Of a DNA stretch of 64,000 nucleotides, positions 41,153 to 49,427 are shown in pieces. Source of the stretch: Streptomyces sp. NRRL F-6676 (lineage in GTDB: Bacteria > Actinomycetota > Actinomycetes > Streptomycetales > Streptomycetaceae); contig NZ_KL647084.1 in the NCBI RefSeq assembly GCF_000725625.1, forward strand, positions 170,745 to 234,744, in the 5' to 3' direction. Under the pieces are notes generated by a model. The model was not told the DNA's origin. It worked only from the letters and a program-made list of their open reading frames with translations, and ran no database searches. Each line of letters starts with the position of its first letter. Position 1 is the stretch's first letter. The translations under genes were made by a program, and so were the position numbers.

Positions 41153-41564
41153 CACGGGGTGCGCCCCCTTTGCACCGGGGGTGCGGGGCGGTGCGGGCTG
41201 GATGCGCAGTCCCCCGCGCCCCTGGGCGGGTGGGGGTGGGCGTCTGAGTGGGATGGTGCGGGCCGGTGGGGGTTGGTCGCGCAATTCCCCGCGCCCCTGG
41301 GTGCGTAGGGGCTGGCCTTTTCAGAGGGCTGAGCCGTGCGAGGGTACTGTCCTGGGCACTCCACGGCGCCGTGCACCCTTGGGGGCGCGAGGAACTGCGC
41401 GACCAGCCACGATGGGCCCGCGGTCGCCGAGCCGCACGCGCTCCCGAGCTGTGTCGCGTGCGCGCGCCGCGCCCCGTCAGGGGCGCGACCAGCCACGGCG
41501 GGCCCGCGGGCGCCGAACCGCACGCACCCCCGGGCCCTGTCGCGCCGCGCGCGCAGCGCGGGGG
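41153..41564. repeat. 412-base gap filled with decayed copies of a Streptomyces intergenic repeat
   Basis: No gene. At least four pieces of the same repeat family as at 32056 are recognisable: around 41210-41225 and 41278-41300 (CCCCGCGCCCCTGGG core), 41385-41440 and 41474-41532. The last two share CGACCAGCCACG, GGGCCCGCGG and CCGCACGC in the same order and spacing. A terminator function for cpeAB and the convergent helicase gene is likely but no single perfect hairpin remains. Confidence 0.65.
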
Positions 41565-43070
41565 TCAGCCGCGCCGGCCGCCCCCCGCGCCGCCGCCGGA
41601 GCCACCGGCGCGGGTTCCGCCGCCGCCGCGGCGGCCACGGCGGGGGGACGTGCTCCGCCGGCGTTCCGGCGCCGCGGCCGGCGCCGCGACAACGACCGGC
41701 ACACCCGACGGCTCCCGCGCCCCCGTGATCTGCTCCAGTTCCGCGGGCTCGCCCGCGGACACCCGCGTCGTCCGCGGGGTGATCCCCGCATCCGCCATCA
41801 GCCGCGACATCTCCCGCCGCTGGTGCGGCAGCACGAGCGTCACCACCGTGCCGGACTCACCCGCCCGCGCCGTACGCCCGCCCCGGTGCAGATAGTCCTT
41901 GTGGTCGCCCGGCGGGTCGACGTTGACGACGAGATCGAGGTCGTCGACGTGGATCCCGCGCGCCGCGACGTTCGTCGCGATCAGCGCGGTGACGTGCCCG
42001 TCCTTGAACTGGGCCAGTGTCCGCGTGCGCTGCGACTGGGACTTGCCCCCGTGCAGCGCCGCCGCCCGCACCCCGACCGCCAGCAGCTTCTTGGCCAGCC
42101 GGTCCGCCGCGTGCTTGGTGTCGAGGAACATGATCACGCGCCCGTCGCGCGCGGCGATCCGCGCCGTCGTGGCGTGCTTGTCCTCGTCGTCGACGTGGAG
42201 CAGATGGTGCTCCATCGTGGTCACCGCACCCGCCGCCGGGTCCACCGAGTGGACCACCGGGTCGTGCAGATAGCGCCGCACGAGCCGGTCGACGTTGCGG
42301 TCGAGCGTCGCCGAGAACAGCAGCCGCTGTCCGTCCGGACGGGTCCGGTCGAGCAGCGCGGTGACCTGGGGCATGAACCCCATGTCGGTCATCTGGTCGG
42401 CCTCGTCCAGGACGGTGAGGGCGACACTGTCCAGCCGACAGTCGTCGCGGTCGATGAGGTCCTTGAGCCGCCCGGGCGTGGCGACGACGACCTCCGCCCC
42501 GGCGCGCAGCGCGCTCGACTGCCGGCCGAGCGACACGCCGCCGACCACCGTGGTGAGCCGCAGCCCGAGCGCGCGGGAGTACGGGGTGAGGGCGGCCGTG
42601 ACCTGCTGGGCCAGCTCACGGGTGGGGACGAGGACGAGCGCCAGCGGATACCGGGGCTCCGCCCGCTGTCCGTGCATACGGGCCAGCAGGGCGAGCCCGA
42701 AGGCCAGGGTCTTGCCCGACCCCGTCCGCCCGCGGCCCAGTACGTCCCGCCCGGCCAGCGAGTTCGGCAGCGTCGCGGCCTGGATCGGGAAGGGCGCGGT
42801 CACGCCCTGGGAGGTGAGGGTGGCCAGCAGCCGCGCGGGCAGGCCGAGGTCGGCGAACGTCTCGACCGGCGGCAGCGCCGGCGTGATCGTCGTCGGCAGC
42901 GCGAACTCGCCGTGCGCTGCGGCCGTACGTCCGCCGCGGCCACCGCGGTTGGAGCCGGATCCCTGGCCCCCCGAGCGCTGCGGGGACCCGGAGCCCTGAC
43001 CACCCGCCCGCTGCGGACGGGGACGGCGGCTCCGGGCGGAACGATTGTCGGTACGGGCAGGACGATTCAT
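41565..43070 (-). CDS. DEAD-box RNA helicase
   Basis: A 501-residue helicase. Motifs in order: Q motif PFPIQAATLP, motif I GRTGSGKT, Ia PTRELA, Ib TPGRL, II DEAD (LDEADQM), III SAT, IV IMFLDTK, V IATNVAARGIHVDDL, VI HRGGRTARAG. The N-terminal 60 residues are Arg/Gly/Ser-rich and the last 40 residues (from SGVPVVVAAP on) are Arg/Gly-rich RNA-binding tails. Motif VI has GG and A where most have IG and G. It lies just downstream of the cold-shock gene, separated by a terminator, and probably remodels RNA in the cold. Confidence 0.92.
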   Translation of the reverse strand: MNRPARTDNRSARSRRPRPQRAGGQGSGSPQRSGGQGSGSNRGGRGGRTAAAHGEFALPTTITPALPPVETFADLGLPARLLATLTSQGVTAPFPIQAATLPNSLAGRDVLGRGRTGSGKTLAFGLALLARMHGQRAEPRYPLALVLVPTRELAQQVTAALTPYSRALGLRLTTVVGGVSLGRQSSALRAGAEVVVATPGRLKDLIDRDDCRLDSVALTVLDEADQMTDMGFMPQVTALLDRTRPDGQRLLFSATLDRNVDRLVRRYLHDPVVHSVDPAAGAVTTMEHHLLHVDDEDKHATTARIAARDGRVIMFLDTKHAADRLAKKLLAVGVRAAALHGGKSQSQRTRTLAQFKDGHVTALIATNVAARGIHVDDLDLVVNVDPPGDHKDYLHRGGRTARAGESGTVVTLVLPHQRREMSRLMADAGITPRTTRVSAGEPAELEQITGAREPSGVPVVVAAPAAAPERRRSTSPRRGRRGGGGTRAGGSGGGAGGGRRG

Positions 43071-43229
43071 GCGGGGGCCTTCCTCGATGCGGCACGTATC
43101 GAGGAATTCCCGAGGCACCCGCGGGCGCCGTCGACCGGCCGTGACCGGCCGTGGGGGAATCGCAAGAATGAGCCGAAGAGACGTCGGACGGACGCCCGAC
43201 GGAATGGAACTGCGGAGAACACACAACGG

Positions 43230-43264
43230 GCTGGGACCCGCACCCCGAGAGTGCGGGTCCCAGC
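43230..43264 (-). terminator. terminator of cold-shock gene
   Basis: GCTGGGACCCGCAC (43230-43243) and GTGCGGGTCCCAGC (43251-43264) are perfect inverted arms with a seven-base loop, 20 bases past the csp stop codon. Confidence 0.85.
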
Positions 43265-43283
43265 CGTGCAGAACGCGTCGGCG

Positions 43284-43487
43284 TCAGGCAGGAACGATGT
43301 TCTCGGCCTGCGGGCCCTTCTGGCCCTGCGTGACGTCGAAGGTCACCTTCTGGCCCTCCTGAAGCTCACGGAAGCCGGAGGTGGCGATGTTCGAGTAGTG
43401 GGCGAACACGTCAGCGCCGCCACCGTCCTGCTCGATGAAGCCGAAACCCTTTTCCGAGTTGAACCACTTCACGGTGCCAGATGCCAT
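43284..43487 (-). CDS. cold-shock protein, CspA family
   Basis: A 67-residue single-domain cold-shock protein: [20 protein letters not shown] with RNP1 KGFGFI, and DVFAHYSNI with RNP2-type VFAHYS. It binds single-stranded RNA and DNA as a chaperone. AAGGAGATACAAC precedes the ATG at 43487. The leader is about 190 bases long and holds a terminator-like hairpin with a U-run (43610-43646), so expression may be set by attenuation as well as by RNA structure. Confidence 0.95.
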   Translation of the reverse strand: MASGTVKWFNSEKGFGFIEQDGGGADVFAHYSNIATSGFRELQEGQKVTFDVTQGQKGPQAENIVPA

Positions 43488-43609
43488 GTTGTATCTCCTT
43501 TGGGGCAGTACCCGGAACCGCGTGTGCGGACCGGCGCCGCAGCGACGATGTACCCGACCGAAGATTCGGAAGACCTCGGACGAAATGACATCCGAAGGCC
43601 CCGGAAACG

Positions 43610-43646
43610 AAAAAAGCGCCCGTCGACAAAAGGTCGGCCGAGCGCT
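43610..43646 (-). terminator. terminator-like hairpin with U6 inside the csp leader (possible attenuator)
   Basis: On the minus strand AGCGCTCGGCCGAC (43646-43633) pairs with GTCGACGGGCGCT (43627-43615), about 11 base pairs with one wobble and one bulge, loop CTTTT, followed directly by six U (43615-43610). It lies between the predicted csp promoter and the csp start, 123 bases before the ATG. Confidence 0.6.
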
Positions 43647-43681
43647 CGAAGCCTCTGGTAACCAAAACTGCAACAGCTCCA

Positions 43682-43687
43682 ACGCTA
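43682..43687 (-). promoter_or_regulatory. extended -10 element of the csp promoter
   Basis: Minus strand TGC-TAGCGT is an extended -10 (TGN plus TAGNNT). A start near 43675 gives a leader of about 188 bases. Confidence 0.45.
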
Positions 43688-43799
43688 GCACAGTCGTGGC
43701 GGAGTGCCCCCGGTGACTTGGTGGGGGGTCGGCCGGCGGGCCCCCCGGCACGTGCGCCGGACCGTGCGCCGAGGTGCCTGTCGGCGCCATAGGCGGAGA

Positions 43800-45518
43800 A
43801 TGGCAGAGATGTCCGGAATGGGAGTCGAGGGTGGAAGCGGCGTCGGCGACACCGCCGGGGCCGGTGCCGCCGGGGTGCCCGCGCTCGTCGGGATCGGCGG
43901 GGTCGTGTGGGAGCCGGCGGCCGGGCGGCTGTGCTGCGACCCGACGGCGCTGGCCGTGCTCGGCATGACCCGCGAGGAGTGCGAGGAGCATCCGGAGACG
44001 CTGGCCGCCAGGGTGCTCGCCCAGGACATGCCCAGGCTGTTCGCCGAGGCCCGGCGCGTACTGGACCGGCAGACCGACTTCAGCCTCTACTTCCGCCTCC
44101 GGCACCCGGACGACGACGCCCGGTGGACCCACGCGCAGGGGCGGGTGCTGCGCGACACCGACGGGCGCGTGCTGCGCGTGGTCGGCGTCGTCCGGGACGC
44201 CCGCCCCGACGTGGAGGCCCGCGACGCCCACGCCGCGGACCCCACCGGCGCCCGCCACGCCGACATGGTGCAGGAGCTCACCACCGCGCTCACCCGGGCC
44301 GCCACCGTCGAGGAGGTCACCGAGGCCCTCGTCCGGGCGGGGCTGCTCGGCCCGGCGACGGTCAAGAGCGTCGCGGTCTGCTGCGAGGACCACGGCCATG
44401 TGCTGCTGCTGGCCTCCCGGGGTTTCCCGGCCCCGGTGGTCCGCGCGCTGCGGATGAGCCGGCTGGAGGACCCGCTCCCGCTGAGCGAGGCGATCCGCAC
44501 CGGCCGGCCCGCGTTCCTCGACGACCACGCCGCCCTCCTCGACGGCTACCCGCAGCTGCGCGGCCTGCTGCCCGCGGACGCGCGCGTCGGCTACGCCGTC
44601 CTGCCGCTGACCGCCCAGGGCCGGACCTTCGGCGCGGTCGGCCTGGCCTCGGAGGGCGGCGGTTTCCCGCCGCAGGTGCGCACCCTGCTGCTCGCGCTCA
44701 GCGGCACCATCGCCCAGTCGTTGCAGCGCGCGCTGCTCTACGACCGGACCCGGGAGATGGCCGCCGGGCTCCAGACCAGCATGCTCCCGGCCCGGCTGCC
44801 GCAGACCCCCCTCCTCACCCTCGCCGCGCGCTACCGTCCCGCGCCGTTCGCCCACGAGGTCGGCGGCGACTGGTACGACGCGCTGCCGCTGTCCGGCGGC
44901 CGTACCGCCCTGGTCATCGGCGACGTCCAAGGGCACGACGTGCACGCCGCCGCCGTCATGGGGCAGCTGCGCACGGCCCTGCGGGCCTATCTAGCCGAGG
45001 GGCACTCGGCGCGGGCCGCGCTGAGCCGGGCCGGTCGGTTCCTCGCGGAACTGGGCACCGACCGGTTCGCCACGTGCACCCTCGCCGTGCTCGACCCCGT
45101 GGCCGACGAGGCGGAGGTCGTCCGCGCCGGGCACCTCGGGCCGCTGGTGCAGCACGCGGACGGGCGGTGCGCCTGGTATCCCGTGGCCGGGGGGATGCCG
45201 TTGGGGATCTTCCCGGAGGAGGAGTGCCCCACCACCCGCGTTCCGTTCGGGGCGGGGGCGACGATGGTGCTGTGCACCGACGGGCTGGTGGAGTCGCGGA
45301 CGGCGGACATCCAGGAGGGCAAGGACGCGTTGGTGCGGGCGTTGGGGGCCGGGCCGGCGGGGGCGGGCGCCTTGGAGCTACTCGCCGATCATCTGCTGAC
45401 CGCTGTCGCGGATCCGGCGGGGAACGCGGACGACATCGCGTTGCTCGTCGCCCGCCGGACACCCGGAGGACGCGCCCAGGCGGCGGGGCCGCACACCGGC
45501 ACACCCTCGCGCCTCTGA
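43800..45518 (+). CDS. PAS-GAF-SpoIIE (PP2C) protein phosphatase
   Basis: A 572-residue cytosolic signalling protein. Order: PAS-like domain (about 25-140; [21 protein letters not shown] ... [11 protein letters not shown]), GAF domain (about 160-315; [15 protein letters not shown]), and a SpoIIE phosphatase domain from about residue 340 with the metal-binding [45 protein letters not shown], and CTDGLVESR. It dephosphorylates anti-anti-sigma factors in partner-switching cascades. There is no HATPase domain, unlike the larger relative at 54644. Start at ATG 43800 or the in-frame ATG at 43809; the ribosome site GGAG fits the second slightly better. Confidence 0.85.
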   Translation: MAEMSGMGVEGGSGVGDTAGAGAAGVPALVGIGGVVWEPAAGRLCCDPTALAVLGMTREECEEHPETLAARVLAQDMPRLFAEARRVLDRQTDFSLYFRLRHPDDDARWTHAQGRVLRDTDGRVLRVVGVVRDARPDVEARDAHAADPTGARHADMVQELTTALTRAATVEEVTEALVRAGLLGPATVKSVAVCCEDHGHVLLLASRGFPAPVVRALRMSRLEDPLPLSEAIRTGRPAFLDDHAALLDGYPQLRGLLPADARVGYAVLPLTAQGRTFGAVGLASEGGGFPPQVRTLLLALSGTIAQSLQRALLYDRTREMAAGLQTSMLPARLPQTPLLTLAARYRPAPFAHEVGGDWYDALPLSGGRTALVIGDVQGHDVHAAAVMGQLRTALRAYLAEGHSARAALSRAGRFLAELGTDRFATCTLAVLDPVADEAEVVRAGHLGPLVQHADGRCAWYPVAGGMPLGIFPEEECPTTRVPFGAGATMVLCTDGLVESRTADIQEGKDALVRALGAGPAGAGALELLADHLLTAVADPAGNADDIALLVARRTPGGRAQAAGPHTGTPSRL

Positions 45519-45526
45519 GCGTTCGC

Positions 45527-45540
45527 GTTGAACGATTCAT
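45527..45540. promoter_or_regulatory. distal operator-like repeat upstream of rhaS-like gene
   Basis: GTTGAACGATTCAT contains TGAA-CGA-TTCA. It resembles the proximal site at 45646 and lies 119 bases from it. Confidence 0.45.
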
Positions 45541-45603
45541 CGTCGTGCGGGTGTTGTGTGATCAAGTCGTGATGGCGACTGACCGGTATTCATCCAAGAT
45601 CCG

Positions 45604-45660
45604 TTGACGTGGATCATGTGGGCTGTCTACCGTCCGGGCAGCCGTGTTGAAACCATTCAC
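45604..45660 (+). promoter_or_regulatory. promoter and proximal operator of rhaS-like gene
   Basis: -35 TTGACG (45604-45609), 18 bases, -10 TACCGT (45628-45633). GTTGAAACCATTCAC (45646-45660), a TGAA/TTCA dyad, covers the region just after the predicted start, where a repressor would block transcription. Confidence 0.55.
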
Positions 45661-45709
45661 GCTGTCGTCAGCGCGGTGTAACTACTCAGCCCTGTAAAGG
45701 ACTTGCGTC

Positions 45710-46777
45710 ATGCGCTCGCCGAACGCCCGTCGTACCCGTGTCGCCCTGGCCGCCGTCGCCTCGCTCAGCGCGGCGCTCACCGCCTGCGGCGGCAACGAGG
45801 ACGACGGTGCCTCGGGTGCCCGGTCGGCGGACCCCGACGCCACCGTCAAGACCGGCCTGACGGTGGCCTTCCTGCCCAAACAGCGGGACAACAACCTGTA
45901 CTTCACCAACGCCGACCTCGGCGCCAAGTCGGCCGTCGAGGAACTCGGCTCCGCCTACGAGGACTTCGGCTCCAGCAGCGCCACCGACATCGCCGGGCAG
46001 AACTCGTACATCAAGATGCTCGCCCAGCAGGAGGTCGACGCCCTGGCCGTCTCCGCACAGGATCCGGCCAAACTCTGCACCGAGCTGAAGAGCGCGATGA
46101 AGCAGGGCGTCGTGGTCGTCACCTACGACTCGGACACCGACCCCGAGTGCCGCGACGCCTTCATCTCCCAGGCCTCCGCGGAGGACCTCGGCCGTACCGA
46201 GGTGCGGTTGATGGCCGAACAGATCGACAATCAGGGCGAGATCGCGATCCTGTCCGCGTCCAGGACCGCGGAGAACCAGAACTCCTGGATCGACTACATG
46301 AAGGACGAGCTGCACAAGCCCGCCTACAAGGACATCGAGCTGGTCGAGATCGCCTACGGCGACGACGACCCGGACAAGTCCGTCCAGGAGGCGCAGCGCC
46401 TGTTGCAGAAGTACCCCGGCCTCAAGGGCATCATCTCCCCGACCACCATAGGCATCGAGGCCGCCGCCCGCGTGGTGTCCGGGTCCGCCACGTACAAGGG
46501 CAAGGTGAAGGTCACCGGCCTCGGCACGCCCAACGAGATGCGCAAGTACGTCGGGGACGGCACGGTCGAGGCGTTCGAGCTGTGGGACCCGGCCAAGCTC
46601 GGCGAGCTCACCGCCCGCACGGCCGTCGCGCTGGCCTCCGGGCAGATCACGGGTGACAAGGGTGAGAGCTTCAAGGCCGGCGGCATGGGCGAGTACACCA
46701 TCGGTGAGGACGGCGTGATCAACCTCGGCAAGCCGCAGGTGTTCGACAAGAACAACATCGATCAGTTCGACTTCTGA
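45710..46777 (+). CDS. rhamnose-type ABC transporter substrate-binding lipoprotein (RhaS-like), solitary
   Basis: A 355-residue class I periplasmic binding protein with lipoprotein signal (SLSAALTAC, Cys26). Family text: VAFLPKQRDNNLYFTNADLGAKSAVEELGS, QNSYIKMLAQQEVDALAVSAQDP, VVTYDSDTDPECRDAFISQA and ISPTTIGIEAAARVV are typical of RhaS (rhamnose) and LsrB-like (autoinducer-2) binding proteins. No permease or ATPase gene is adjacent: it is a single gene between the SpoIIE phosphatase and a convergent hydrolase, three bases away. AAGGA upstream supports the ATG. It may serve a transporter encoded elsewhere or be regulated with it through the flanking operators. Confidence 0.82.
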   Translation: MRSPNARRTRVALAAVASLSAALTACGGNEDDGASGARSADPDATVKTGLTVAFLPKQRDNNLYFTNADLGAKSAVEELGSAYEDFGSSSATDIAGQNSYIKMLAQQEVDALAVSAQDPAKLCTELKSAMKQGVVVVTYDSDTDPECRDAFISQASAEDLGRTEVRLMAEQIDNQGEIAILSASRTAENQNSWIDYMKDELHKPAYKDIELVEIAYGDDDPDKSVQEAQRLLQKYPGLKGIISPTTIGIEAAARVVSGSATYKGKVKVTGLGTPNEMRKYVGDGTVEAFELWDPAKLGELTARTAVALASGQITGDKGESFKAGGMGEYTIGEDGVINLGKPQVFDKNNIDQFDF

Positions 46778-46780
46778 CGC

Positions 46781-48331
46781 TCAGGGTCCTTCTGATGGAT
46801 CTCCGTGGGAGAAGGAGCGGCGTTCGGTGCGTGCTCTCGCCGTGCCGTGTGGAAGCCCTCGTAGCGGCGCTACTTGGGCTTCCGTCGGGTGCAGCGGGGC
46901 CCGGTCCGTCGTCCCCTGCACGAACGGCTGCTTCGTGCACAGGCCGTGCCCGGTGAACAGCGGTCGTACGGCGGTGGCGCCGGTGCTCTCGGCGCCCTCG
47001 CGCAGCACCGAGTTGAGGGCCGCGAGACGGGAGCGCAGCACCTTGGCCTTCTCCTCGGTGAGCCCTTCGTCCTTCAGGCAGCCGAGATCCTCGCCGAAGG
47101 GGTCGTAGTACTCGTTGACCAGTACCTTCGGGTGCTGGGGCAGGTCGGAGAGCCGGCTGAGCAGCGTCTCGTAGTCCAGCGTGAACCGGGAGATCCGGCG
47201 CTGGAAGAAGGCGTCCGAGGCATTGTCGTCGCAGCTCGGCGAGGCGGCGCAGAGCCGGACGAGGTCCGCCCAGCCGACGTCGTTGGCCCCGACGCTGACG
47301 ATGACCAGCGAGGCGTCCGTGGCGCGCTGCGCCTCGGCGAGCTGCGGCGGTGCCACCCGGTCGCCGAGTATCTGCACCCCGAGCAGCCCGTCGCGGACCG
47401 TGGCGCCGGAGCAGGCGAGGTTGAGCACCTTCCAGCGGTTGTTCTCCGCGAGCACCCGCGCGTACGCGTCGGCGCTGCGCTTGCACGCGGTGTCCAGTGC
47501 GTCGGGGTCGGGCAGCGGACGGTTGCCCGTGCCGGCCGCGGTGGAGTCCCCGAGGACCACGGCCCGTACGTCGCCGAGCACCGGGCCCTCGGCGCGCGGC
47601 ACCGCGGTGACCGGGCTGCGGCCCACCAGGTCCGCGAGCGACCGGACCTTGCGCAGCGCGTCGGGGGTGGAGGAGGCCAGCAGGTAGAAGCCGACGGCGT
47701 TGAGCGCGCACACCACCGCGACGCCGGCCGCCAGCATCCGTACGGTGCGGCGCCACGGCATGCGGCGCAGTCCCGTCCAGGCGGCGAGCAGCAGCAGGAC
47801 CAGACCGACGGCGACGGCCGTCTCCCACAGGCCGTAGCTGAGCCAGCCCGAGGCCAGTCTGCCCTTCAGATGCAGTGCGAGCTGGCTGTGGTCGCCGGAT
47901 CGCAGCAGATGGTCCACCTGGGAGTCGGTGGCTATGTGCGTGAGCTGGAGCCGTGGCCGGATCGGTCCGTCGAAGTGGACCTTCGTCGGGATCGGCTGGC
48001 CGAACAGATCGAGTTCGCCGGGCCCGGACAGGCTCAGCCCCAGGGGCGCGGCCCCCACCCGGACGGTCTGGCCCGCCACCGACACGGATTGCAGCGGCGT
48101 GAGGCGCACGGCCAGCCACACGGCCGCGAGCGCCGCCGCGGCCATGCCGACGACGTGGGCGAGGACGATCCCGGCGCGGCGCAGCACCGGGTGCGGGCGG
48201 CGCGGTACTGGAGCTGTTCCCGTCGCTTCCTCCGGTCTTCCGGTCACTGCCGGTCGCCTCCGCCCCGTCGGTCCGTCGTCACCGGTCGCGGGCGCCCGCG
48301 GACCACCGTGGTGGGCAGGCGCGCCGGTCAT
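46781..48331 (-). CDS. membrane-anchored SGNH/GDSL hydrolase with altered C-terminus
   Basis: A 516-residue protein: Pro/Gly-rich cytoplasmic start, a helix at about residues 52-72, an extracytoplasmic part, two further helices (about 165-185 and 195-218), and an SGNH hydrolase domain with nucleophile in VVLGDSTAAGTG, VSVGANDVGW, and the catalytic Asp/His in DRAPLHPTE. Relatives usually continue after LHPT with a helix of 12-15 residues; here the chain turns into VAPLRGLPHGTARART..., which is encoded by an inverted repeat at 46851-46883 that looks like a terminator. The true end may have been altered by frameshift or insertion. Start at ATG 48331. Confidence 0.75.
   Translation of the reverse strand: MTGAPAHHGGPRAPATGDDGPTGRRRPAVTGRPEEATGTAPVPRRPHPVLRRAGIVLAHVVGMAAAALAAVWLAVRLTPLQSVSVAGQTVRVGAAPLGLSLSGPGELDLFGQPIPTKVHFDGPIRPRLQLTHIATDSQVDHLLRSGDHSQLALHLKGRLASGWLSYGLWETAVAVGLVLLLLAAWTGLRRMPWRRTVRMLAAGVAVVCALNAVGFYLLASSTPDALRKVRSLADLVGRSPVTAVPRAEGPVLGDVRAVVLGDSTAAGTGNRPLPDPDALDTACKRSADAYARVLAENNRWKVLNLACSGATVRDGLLGVQILGDRVAPPQLAEAQRATDASLVIVSVGANDVGWADLVRLCAASPSCDDNASDAFFQRRISRFTLDYETLLSRLSDLPQHPKVLVNEYYDPFGEDLGCLKDEGLTEEKAKVLRSRLAALNSVLREGAESTGATAVRPLFTGHGLCTKQPFVQGTTDRAPLHPTEAQVAPLRGLPHGTARARTERRSFSHGDPSEGP
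46851..46883. repeat. interrupted inverted repeat within the end of the SGNH gene
   Basis: GGAAGCCC (46851-46858) with GGGCTTCC (46876-46883), and inside it GTAGC (46861-46865) with GCTAC (46869-46873), loop GGC. It overlaps codons for the aberrant C-terminus of the hydrolase. Confidence 0.75.
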
Positions 48332-48360
48332 CCCGGTTGAAGTGCCCCGCGCCGCGCCTC

Positions 48361-48939
48361 CTACGCCTCTCCCGGCGGACGCCGTCCCCGGCCCGAGACG
48401 GCGTCCCGGACACGGTCGGCGATCCGGAGCACGGGGCCGAGCATCTTGTGCGCGGCGGGGGAGTGCGGCGCCGACGGGTGGGGGCGCAACGGCGCCCTGG
48501 TCAGGGTGATCCGCACCTTGTCCCCGAGGAAGACCAGCTGCTCCTCGGAGACCTCGGCGGCGAGCAGCGGGAACAGCCGGTTCTCCTCGTCGGCCACATG
48601 GGCGCGGACCTCGCGGATCAGTTCCCTCAGTACGCGGTCGAGGTCCGGGTGGTCCGCGGGCAGGCCGTCGAGACCGGCGGCGAGCCGCTCGACGGCGGCG
48701 TGGTCGGCGATCTCCTTGTCCGCCAGGGCGTCCCCGTCCGGGACGTGCTCGCGCACCGCCGGATACAGGAACGCCTCCTCGGCGGAGGAGTGCCGCATCA
48801 GCCGGCTCACGGCCCGGTCCGCGCAGACCCGGCGTTCGGGGCTCGACGGGGGCAGCTCCTCGATCCGCGCGAAGAGCCGCTCCACCTCGCGGTGGTCGCT
48901 GGTCAGTTCCTCGATGACGGTTCCGCCGTGCCACGGCAT
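48361..48939 (-). CDS. hemerythrin HHE domain protein
   Basis: A 192-residue protein whose first 130 residues are a hemerythrin four-helix bundle with the di-iron ligands His16, His50, Glu54 (HSSAEEAFLYP), His80, His114 and Glu118 (HVADEENRLFP). Such proteins sense or handle O2, NO or peroxide. The C-terminal 60 residues are a basic, Pro/His-rich tail (RPHPSAPHSPAAHK) of unknown role. The ATG at 48939 is the sensible start; longer frames upstream run through Pro/Arg-rich non-family sequence. Confidence 0.88.
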   Translation of the reverse strand: MPWHGGTVIEELTSDHREVERLFARIEELPPSSPERRVCADRAVSRLMRHSSAEEAFLYPAVREHVPDGDALADKEIADHAAVERLAAGLDGLPADHPDLDRVLRELIREVRAHVADEENRLFPLLAAEVSEEQLVFLGDKVRITLTRAPLRPHPSAPHSPAAHKMLGPVLRIADRVRDAVSGRGRRPPGEA

Positions 48940-49427
48940 CGCGGTCACCTGCCTTCCGGACCCTGGGCTGCCCCGGCGCCGGACGCGGCCGGGCCGTTCG
49001 GCGGGTCCCCGCGGTGCGGCACGCCGAAACGGCGGGGCGGAGCGGACGGTGTCCGCCGCGCGCCACCGCCCGCCGCCGTGTGCCGCTCCGGCGGTGCCGG
49101 GCGCGTGCCATGAGGCGACGTCAGGACGCGGCCGGGCGGCGGGTCCTGCGGCCGTACGCCTTTTGATGCCGGATTCAAGAAGTCGTGTCGATGTTGTTGA
49201 CGCCGAGTCGAACAAGGCGCACATTACTTCTCGGTAGAACCGTTCGGTAACCGAGTGGCACCTCCCCGTTCCCCCGTCACCCGATCCCCGTCCCCGCCGA
49301 CGGCGCGCGCGGCGTCCCCGCGCCCGGCCGCCGCCGGCCTCTCTTGAGCCGCCGAGTTCCCCACCCGTACGCCGCCGGGCACCGCCGTGCCCGGATCCGG
49401 CCTGCCCGACTCCGAGGAGAGAGCAGA
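48940..49427. other. 488-base divergent gap, promoter elements only
   Basis: No gene recognised; a Pro-rich minus-strand frame at 48945-49178 lacks a ribosome site. A TTGACG (49197-49202) could be a -35. Downstream, CTCGGT (49230-49235) with ACCGAG (49250-49255) encloses the dyad ACCG-TT-CGGT (49239-49248), a nested palindrome that may be an operator for the lipase gene at 49428. Confidence 0.4.

Noticed and set aside
41153..41564. Insertion sequence remnant
   Set aside because: No transposase fragment or target duplication; the pieces match a short palindromic intergenic repeat instead.
43615..43646. Terminator for the phosphatase gene at 43800
   Set aside because: The U-run is on the minus strand, and the phosphatase is transcribed away from it; it lies in the csp leader.
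48945..49178. 77-codon minus-strand frame in the gap before the lipase gene
   Set aside because: Pro/Gly/Arg-rich, no ribosome site, no recognisable motif.
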